From the NCBI GenBank assembly GCA_026724425.1, contig JAIUCV010000103.1, positions 1,364,001-1,428,000 of the forward strand: 64,000 nt of DNA, in the 5' to 3' direction. The position numbers and the translations under genes were made by a program. This document shows, piece after piece, positions 55,621 to 64,000 of this stretch. The stretch's first letter is position 1. Every line of letters starts with the position of its first letter. Source of the DNA: Erythrophleum ivorense. Its lineage: Eukaryota > Streptophyta > Magnoliopsida > Fabales > Fabaceae. Below the pieces are notes generated by a model. It did not search any database. It was not told the DNA's origin and was given only the letters and a program-made list of their open reading frames with translations.

Positions 55621-58600
55621 GAAGAGGAACAAGTGAGGAAGTGAGCAGTGGTGAATAGAGTAGAGTGAAACTGAAAACCCTAGGATTGAAAGAAACCCTA
55701 GAAATCGGAGCGATTCTTTTGACTTGGGGAGTGAGTGAGAGGGAATCGTGAAATTCTGAGCGGACGAAATAAAGCTGAGGCGCGCTCAAAGACCACCTGT
55801 TTCAAATTTGATGCCAAAATTGTGAGCGGGCCTCCCCCACTCTTCACCTTCTTTTCTCCCGGCAATACTAAAACCAAACTGAAAATGAAAATTTTTAATT
55901 TATTAACAAACCAATATTAAAGATCCCTTCTGTCACTGATCTGATCTGATCTGATCCGCACCTCTGCATGATTGGAATCTTCTTGTCTCGCTTCGCCCTT
56001 TTCTGCCTCATGGGCCTTTCTTTTTTTCTTTCGGTCGTTTTTAATGGGCTTTTGAGATTTCATTAGAATACAGCCCTCCAACTATGGTTTGGTAGAAAGG
56101 GCCCAATTCAAAATGATGAAACTTTAAAATAACAAAATTCAAAAATTAGCAAAAATACTCTTTTTTATTCCTTAAGTTTTGGGCAAGTTTCAATTTCATC
56201 CCAATTATTATATTTATGTCAATTTTATCCTGTATCCTTCTAAAATATTTTAATATTTTCCAAACAATTCATGATAATAAAATTGTTAAGAAAAATGCCA
56301 ATGTGACAAATATACACACTCGCATACTATACGGCATTTATGTCACCCAGCTGGATCCATTACAGCTACCTTGTCAATCTTCTTCCTCCTCTTGCACATT
56401 AGTGAGGTTCAAAGGAGAACCCCTGCAAACATTTGTAGTATGTTTGGTAGGAATGATGAATTTTATTTTTCTTTTGTTTAGTATTTACAAAAGAAGAAGA
56501 AAATAAATAAGAGGGAAAGAAAATCCATATGCCTCGCATCTATGTAATCTATTCTACTAAGGGGGTATCGCTTGATACATAGAATAAATTTTGATAAGAA
56601 AATGAATGGGAATGAAAATAAGAATAGAATGAAATTTTGAGACCTAAATTTCGTTTGGTATGACTTAAAAATAAATGGGAATAAGATATATTTTTTATGT
56701 TTGGTTAGAAAAAAAAGAGAGAGGTATGGAAATGAAATAGGTCCAACAAATTATAACACCCTTGAATTAAAAATTAATTAAAAAAATTCTGTTAACAGTT
56801 ACAAAAAATTATATGAAAGCCCTAATTTGCATGAGTTGTAGCCAAATGAATGAAGATGTTGCCTCCATCAAAGAGCTATGTTTGTTGTTGCAGAATTCTA
56901 GTATTGATCGTCAACTTCTCCAACTCGCATTATAGCAACCATCTTTTGCATCTATTGTTGAAGTCCCTTCTCTAATGCAACCTCTCTGTCAATCCATCTT
57001 GCTTCAGTTAAGTTTGCAACTAAAATTTATTGTTCAGCCTCAAGCAAGAAGCTATAGGGGAGAATTGTTGTAATGTGTGTTTGTTGATTATGTGCACAAG
57101 CTTCGATGGCTTAAGGAATAGGCAAACTCTGCGAGAAAGATTAGAGTTTTTGTGTGTGATTGGTGTGTCTTTTTCTAGCTGAGCTTATCTATAAGCATGA
57201 TTACAAGTGACAGATAAATGAAGGGAAAAATGGTTATTTCAAGTGCCTCTCCCTCGTATTTATGCACTTTCCATTACTACAACTAAAGAAAGTTGTCTCC
57301 TTTATTTACTGGAATATTTTATACTATGGAAAGAAATTTATTACTACCAAATAGACAAAACTAGGGATGCCATACTCCTTTTCCTCCCTTTCCGTCGCAT
57401 AACACATCCTACAAGTATAATGGGAAGAAAAGGAAAACAAGAGTGCTAACAAATTTTTATAGGTCCTACACAACCCAATACACTGTTGAATTCTTGTATT
57501 TTTTGCAACAATCCCTCTAGTTTATAATTTTACTATGTTGCCAAAATAATAAACAAAATGGAAAAAAAATCATATAAGTATTCTTATAATTTAATTACAA
57601 ATAAATAACAAAAATAAATAAAAGATAAACAAAATGTATATTGTTGTTAATATAGTATGTTCTTGACAATTGTTTTAATCAAATAAAAATAATAAAGTGA
57701 TTTAATATCTTAGTTACAAATATTTCTTTTTCTATAAAATTAAATAAAAAAAGAAAATATCTTTTCTCTTCTATCATAACAAATCAAGTGAGTAATAGTT
57801 TAATTATTTGTTTTCTCTTTCCTTTTTACAATCTTGTTGAACAAATTGCAACTTTTGACTTCAAATAAAAGGCTAATTTAACAATTTACAGCTAAAACCA
57901 AATGTATCGAGAAAATAATTGCAAAGGATGACATTGAACAAAACAGAGGATTGTGGTTTTGGAATTTCAGAACTTTGCCCGAAACAAAGCAAGCAATATT
58001 AGCATAGGGGAAGAAAGGGGAAGGTTGAAGACATCGAATATGATGTTTTACTATACCTCACACGAATATATTGTTATGTATAATATACACATAGAAAGGG
58101 AGTGGATGATACAGCAAATAGCCCCTTTCCACCTTTTATGTATGCTTGCCCTTATATTTTTGGGTTTCTTTGTTTTGTTTGTTTGATTTTTGTTACGAGT
58201 TTCCTCCTCATTATTTGAGATTGTCATTGTTCGGGATTTTGGGGTCTGTTTTTATTTGATGTTTTATTGCTTTCTTTGAGGATTAATATCCATACCAATA
58301 AAGGTTTCAAGACAAGAAGAAGAATATTAGGAAGGATGAGGAAGTCATAATGAAAGCAAACTCTCTATTGGAACAGTAGAGGGTGCTGCTTTCATTTTAA
58401 ATCAGCTATATTTTATTTTATTTTTCTTAAATTTTGAATTTTTTATTTATGCACAAACAAAAATTACAATAAAAGTAATTTTCTTACTTTCAACTTAAAA
58501 AAGAATTATAACTTATATTTAAAAAATTTTAAATATAGATCATTCAAATCCAAGTTCCACTAATAAATGCAGAGAAGCTAGATGTAATCATGTAGGGATC

Positions 58601-60586
58601 ATTTTAGATAATATAGATGTCAAGTAATATTTATTTTATCATATTAACTTTCTTTATTAACAAATTTAGCATGGTTAGTCATTGATAAAATATTAAAACA
58701 GTTTAAAGAGATATATGATGAAATTGGTATAAATAAAATATCTTGGATGAAATTGAAATTTATCTAAAACTTAAGGGGATAAAATATAATTTAGATTAAG
58801 GATGAGGTGGTCATGGTAGGAATCCTTTTTGAAGATATAGATGTCATGTGAGATATATTTTTTGTCACATCAACATTCTTTATTAACAATTTTAACATCC
58901 TCAGTTATTGGGAAAATATTTGGGATGAAATTGATACTTATCTCAAATTTAAGGGACAGAAAAAAGGTATTTGTCGCTTTATAAAGTAGTGCAAAAATCT
59001 TTGCTTAAATGACACTTGATCTGTTTGTGTTGTAACAAGATATATTGTCTCTTCGTTCTCATGGTGTACATGAGTAGTAGTAAGGTATATTGTATCTTGG
59101 TTTTCATATTTTTCATTTTTTTTTTGGGTGCTGTTTCAGAGGTTTAAGCTGAGACTTTGAAGTTTAGATTAGTTGCTCTTGCTATAACCTTTGTGTTTAT
59201 AGGCGTTTGTGATTGTTTATGTAATTAAGTTTGTTTTTCAAAAGAAAAAAAAAAGTGACACCATTCATAGATATAACTGTTAGGAATTTTTAATTTATGT
59301 AAATTCGATTCTTATTCAATCAGTTGCTAATAAGAAATTTTATTAATATATACACAGATTTTAGAAGGGTCTAATAAAAGAGAATTCAAGCCCTTAAGAG
59401 ATGAGTTCTCAATGACAAAATCCTTTTTGCCTCGTATCTTTTCCTACTATATACTCTAATATGTCTGTCTTATAGTATTTGTTAAGTAGATTAGAGCCAA
59501 AATAAAATATTTAGTAAATTACATTTGCTTTCCTTAAAGTTTAGTTAATTTATACGTAATACTTCTATTATTTAAAAAGATAACGATTGGCTCCCAACTT
59601 TTATTATAGATTGCAAAAATCACCATCCAAATTACTTTCTACCATTTAAGTTAATTTTATGTGTAACATGGAAGAGTGAATTGACTCTTAATATAATAGT
59701 AAAGATAATTAAATTGATCTTAAATTTAAATATGAGATTATAATTTTATTTTTAATATGACAAATAAAGTATAATTTGTCTTTTGTATAAATGTATATTA
59801 TATAGAATATTAACTTCACCAACAAAAAAATAAATTAGAGTTGACATTTTTGTAATATATATCTAATATTAAAAAAGAATGAGTGTACTTTTTAAAACAA
59901 ACAAAATATTGATGATAATTTAGCCAATCTTAAAAAAAGTCAATATAATTCAATTTAAAATATTATTGAATTAAACCATCAATTGTAATTACAGAGAGAT
60001 AGACAATATTTACACATGAAAAGTCTCAAATGGATTAAGTATAAAATCAAATTAGCGAAATACTCGTGCATTACATAGGCTGTTTAAATTGCTAGCAGAT
60101 CTTCTTCGATATCGAAAAATATATATTGAAAAGAGAAAAAAAAAGTCCAGTAAGACTTATCTCACCTCGCCCTTTCTCTTTTTTACATAATTTTTTTTAT
60201 ATAAAAGACAATTCAAGTTGTTTAAATTATTGTCCTTAAAAATCAGACGTTAAAAAATAAAAAAATAAAAAATCAACATAAAATCTAAAAATGACATACT
60301 TGGGATATATGGATTGGGCCAATACCACGCTCACTATTCCATTTTTCTTCTAGAAAAAGACCTATTTTTGGGGGGATAAACATGATTATTAATATGCACA
60401 GTTTTTGGGGGCAAGCATTGTTGGTATCATGCACTCAGTTAAAAAATTGAAAGATAGGCGAAAACATGCGGAATCAGGACTAGGTTATGCTGTACCTAAA
60501 ACTACGTCGTTGGAAACAAATATTTTTGTCGAAAGAGTAGGAAAGTAGGAATAGATCATCTTGGTTCGGTGACCTGGACTCCGGAT
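55621..60586. other. Intergenic region between divergent DEK and SWI3A genes
   Basis: This contains the DEK 5' leader and promoter (about 55621-56000, the least AT-rich part) and the SWI3A promoter (about 60300-60586, with GGGCCAATACC at 60315). Other contents: a CTGAT pentamer repeat at 55936-55956; a possible non-autonomous element or gene fragment at 56560-57480; and diverged direct repeats at about 58600-58720 and 58840-58945. No complete gene was found. An 80-codon frame near 57953-58186 has no features. Confidence 0.55.
58600..58985. repeat. Diverged direct repeat pair
   Basis: ATATAGATGTCAAGTAATAT near 58611 and ATATAGATGTCATGTGAGAT near 58836 begin two units. Both continue with CTTTCTTTATTAACAA / ATTCTTTATTAACAAT and later TGGATGAAATTGAAATTTATC / GGGATGAAATTGATACTTATC. 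A related block (reverse orientation words TTTCAATTTCATCCCAA) lies near 56190. Probably remnants of one dispersed repeat. Confidence 0.5.
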
Positions 60587-63500
60587 ATGGAAGCCACACA
60601 AGACCCGAGTTCAAACCCGAGTGGCATCGACGATTCAGAGCTCGAGCTCTACACCATCCCAAGCCACTCAAGTAAGCATTCTTCCTCTTCCTTATATCTG
60701 CACTCCCTTCTCCCCTTTAAACCGTGGTTTCATCGTTGTTAATCATTCTGCCACTATTAGCTAAAACCCTAGCTGCTCGTTCCCATTCCGTTATTAGTTT
60801 CTATCCTTGCCGATGAAAAGAGATGATGACTTTTAAAACTAATTAAATAATTTTCATAGGATGGTTTCTGTGGGATGAAATTCATGAAACGGAGAAAACA
60901 GCTTTGAAAGAATTTTTCGATGGAACCTCAATATCAAGAACGCCGAAGGTCTATAAAGAGTATAGAGATTTTATCATTAATAAATACAGAGAAGAGCCTT
61001 CCAGGAGGCTTACATTCACCGAGGTGCGAAAATCGTTGGTGGGAGATGTCAGTTTGCTTCACAAGGCTTTTCTTTTCTTGGAGAAGTGGGGGTTGATTAA
61101 CTATGGTGCGCCTTCGATTGATAGCGGTAAAAATTTAAGTGTGGAGGATGATGAAAAGTGCAAGGTGAAGATTGAGGAAGGAGCCCCGAATGGAATTCGC
61201 GTAGTGGCAATGCCTAATTCATTGAAACCCATTTCGGTGCCTAACTCTAAGAGCAGTGCGGATGCGGTTGGCTCTGGTTTCAAATTGCCCCCGTTGGCAT
61301 CATTTTCGGATGTTTACGGCGATTTGATGAGGCAGACGCAGTTGGCTTGTGGGGTTTGCAGTAGTAAATGTGATTCTGGCCACTACAAAAGTACCCAGGT
61401 AATTTCTATTTCAGTTTTTCATTTTTTTTAATTCTTTTGGGGTCTTGTTTTTATACATATAGCAATTATGGTTTAGGTAATATTGTTCTGAATGATTTTT
61501 GCCTTGGCAAGCTCCACTCTTATTTGACATTGCTGCGCAGGTCATGTACTTTATTTGGCTGCTGCAGTTGTGGTTCTATTATTTTTGTCCCTCAATATAC
61601 TTTCAAGGTTCAAATCGTTGTGAAAAATAAGGTCTTGCAATTATTATTTGACGCCTGTTTCTCTAGTTGCTCATAAACAATTAATGTCGTAGTTATTATG
61701 TTCTAATTCCCCTTTCAGATGGTTATTATGTTCTATTTCCCCTTTCAGAATTATTTTGCTCGAGCTTAATTAGTAATACTGAGAGAAGGAATAAGGTGTC
61801 TACAAAAAATATGAATTGATATAGAAAACTTGGCTACCTGGGCTTTCTCTTTGGTTGGAATGGGGATTAGGATAGAGAATACAGCTCATAAGTTTAAGTT
61901 GCAGTGATGACTTTTCAATGCATTCAAGGTTTAGAGACATTGAACAAATTAAGAGTTAGGAAGCGCAAATAAGGAATAGACAAATTGAGTTTGTCCTCAA
62001 GTTATATGTGCAAATATAAGTAAATGTATGTCATACGTGATTTATCTCTCTCTATCTGCAATTTCACTTTCATTTATAATAATCATTTTGTGGATAATTA
62101 TTCTATTTCTAACTCCACAGGATAATTTCATCATTTGTGCAAAATGTTTTGAAAATGGGAAGTATGGAGAGAAGAGGTCTTCAGGTGATTTTAAATTAAA
62201 CGAGTCCAATGAAGATAGTGGCAAACATGAAGCTGTCTGGACTGAGGGAGAAATTCTACTTCTTTTAGAATCTGTTTTGAAACATGGGGATGACTGGGAA
62301 CTTGTTGCTCAAAATGTTCAAACCAAGACTAAACTTGATTGTATCTCAAAACTCATTGAGCTGCCCTTTGGGGAGTTCATGTTGGGCTCTGCTCATAGAA
62401 ATGGTAATAGTAATAGTGCTAATGGCATTGTGAACAGTGCAAAGCAAGTTCAGTCATCTTCATCTGATCACCGAGAAATTTCCAAGACAGCGGATCAAAT
62501 TCCTGAGCACAAAAATGAAAGTGACACAAACGGAGATGTTGTGAAGGAAAGTCCTTCAAAAAGACAGCGCGTTGCTACCCCTGCACTCTCAGATTCTAGC
62601 AGTTCACTGATGAAACAGGTGGGAGATAATCTTGAGCTTATATTCATATATTACACTTTTGAGTTTGTCCAATCTGTGGTTGCATTTTTCCTTGTCGGTA
62701 GAGAGTTTTATTACCTATTTTGTGCATAACAATGAGTAAATGGTGTTTATAATTAGGTGGGACTTATTTCTACCGTGGTTGACCCTCATATCACAGCTGC
62801 TGCAGCTGATGCTGCTGTTACGGCACTTTGCGATGAGAACTTGTGTCCCAGGGAGATATTTGATGTTGATGAGGATTATGCTTCTAATCAATCTTGCTTG
62901 AACACTCTGAATGGTTATTCAGCAAGGTTATTTATATAATTTAATCTGTCAGTTGTTTGATCCTTTAGATTTTGCAAAATTAAATTGCTCTTATATTGTT
63001 CCTTTGCCGAATAAAATCTTATTATTTGTTTCAGAATCCCTGAGGGTGAAGGTTCAGATATGGAGCGGTCCGCTCATTCAGGTATCTGTAATTATATCAT
63101 GAGAATGATATTTCTTTTTAACAAAAGGTTAAAAAAAGAAAGGATATTATGCTGCTCATGTCACTGCATTTGATTGAATGTCTAGCTGTTAGTAATTTCT
63201 TCCTTTTTCCATGTAGTTTCTAGTTTCTACATTTTGAGTCCTGTTGCTGCATGTTTTTGGGTCGAGGAATCCTCCTAACATGAGAGATAGATGGAGTTGC
63301 TTTCGTTGTTCTATATTATGTTGCTTTTCACTTAATGTAGGTTTTTTTTTTTTTTTGGGTGGGAACATCTTATATTATTCAGTTGGTTATGGATTATTGC
63401 TGCATCCTTTTAATCAGAGCTTTCTTTTGCAGATATGTATGACAGATCCCCAAAGAAGGATGATATACCTTTGACATTGCGTATTAGAGCTGCCATTGCA

Positions 63501-63919
63501 ACTGCCCTTGGAGCAGCTGCTGCTCGTGCAAAGTTGTTGGCTGATCAGGAGGACAGAGAGATTGAACATTTAGTAGCGACTATAATTGAAGCACAGGTAG
63601 CTAAGTTCATGTTTTTTTATGTCTCCAACTCTTGGTACTTGATTTGAAATTGTTTAATTGGGGTCTCTGGCATATATCTCCTTGAGGAATTGTCATTTTT
63701 GGGACTAACTACTTGTTTTTTGCCTATTTGGCAAAGTAGATTGAGAAATTGCAACACAAGACTAAACATTTCGAAGAACTGGAGCTGTTGATGGATAAGG
63801 AACATACTGAAATGGAAGAGTTAAAGAATTCTCTTTTAACTGAACGGATTGATGTGTTACAGGGGACATTTAGTGCTGGAATCTCTAGGTGGAAAGAGTA
63901 TCCTTCTGCAAAATTTTAG
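60587..63919 (+). CDS. SWI3A: SWI/SNF complex subunit SWI3A
   Basis: Seven exons, 60587-60671, 60860-61398, 62121-62618, 62757-62926, 63035-63081, 63433-63596 and 63740-63919, all with GT-AG borders and matching phases, encode 560 residues. Domains: SWIRM at about 21-115 (LELYTIPSHS, RWFLWDEIHETE, TPKVYKEYRDFIINKYRE, FLFLEKWGLINY); a ZZ-like Cys cluster at about 192-217 (CGVCSSKC ... CAKC); SANT at about 246-296 (AVWTEGEILLLLESVLKHGD, DWELVAQNV); an Ala-rich helix from about 450 (LRIRAAIATALGAAAARAKL) and a C-terminal coiled coil to about 540. SWI3A proteins are core subunits of plant BRM/SYD SWI/SNF remodellers in the nucleus, dimerising through the C-terminal helix. The N-terminal ELYTIP and SWIRM wording fit SWI3A rather than SWI3B, C or D. 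The stop codon is inside the window, so the coding region is complete. Confidence 0.95.
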
Positions 63920-64000
63920 ACTGGTTTGTATGTATATTGATATTGGGTTTAGGTTCTCTATCGTTTACGATTGGACTTGCATTTTACGTCAGGGCCAATT

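Noticed and set aside
63740..64000. SWI3A considered truncated by the window edge
   Set aside because: An in-frame stop occurs at 63917-63919 after a C-terminal exon of the expected kind.

Overview
The window looks like nuclear DNA of a eudicot plant. It is very AT-rich, with spliceosomal GT-AG introns, SAUR auxin-response genes, a BAHD acyltransferase of suberin metabolism, and dense nested plant retrotransposons (L1-type LINE, TRIM, Ty3/gypsy, Ty1/copia, hAT and foldback MITEs). I cannot name the species from sequence alone. No bacterial genes, rRNA genes, convincing tRNA genes or CRISPR arrays were seen.

Layout. 1-3.96 kb: a decayed LINE on the minus strand, broken by a solo LTR (98-1513) and by a tandem TRIM (2898-3618), each flanked by a perfect 5-bp target duplication. 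4-8.2 kb: AT-rich intergenic DNA. 8.2-18.5 kb: a decayed gypsy region with three copies of one long LTR-like sequence in the order direct, inverted, direct. 18.5-22.1 kb: MITEs and degenerate repeats. 22.1-25.1 kb: a decayed copia element that keeps a tRNA-Met-type primer site. 25.6-26.1 kb: a SAUR gene. 26.1-30.2 kb: MITEs, and a hAT element inserted in a foldback repeat. 30.6-35.4 kb: gypsy fragments around a second solo LTR of the same family as the one at 98-1513. 39.4-39.8 kb: a second SAUR gene. 41.0-43.1 kb (minus): a two-exon BAHD feruloyltransferase. 45.0-55.6 kb (minus): an eleven-exon DEK-domain chromatin protein whose 5.7-kb seventh intron holds a decayed antisense copia element. 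60.6-63.9 kb (plus): a complete seven-exon SWI3A gene.

The five genes appear intact when exons are joined at GT-AG sites with reading frame kept. The BAHD protein is a close match in motifs to omega-hydroxyacid/fatty-alcohol feruloyltransferases of suberin synthesis. DEK (histone and DNA binding) and SWI3A (SWI/SNF remodelling subunit) are head-to-head neighbours about 5 kb apart, both with chromatin roles. The two SAURs are related genes on the same strand about 13 kb apart.

I found no clearly new biological system. The most informative signals are structural: nested insertions whose target duplications give an order of events, solo LTRs with arrays of a CTCGCTATAGCGAG-type palindrome, a tandem TRIM whose LTRs contain a motif like the plant snRNA promoter (USE plus TATA), a long LTR inverted repeat with arms near 2.9 kb, and the large retrotransposon-bearing DEK intron.
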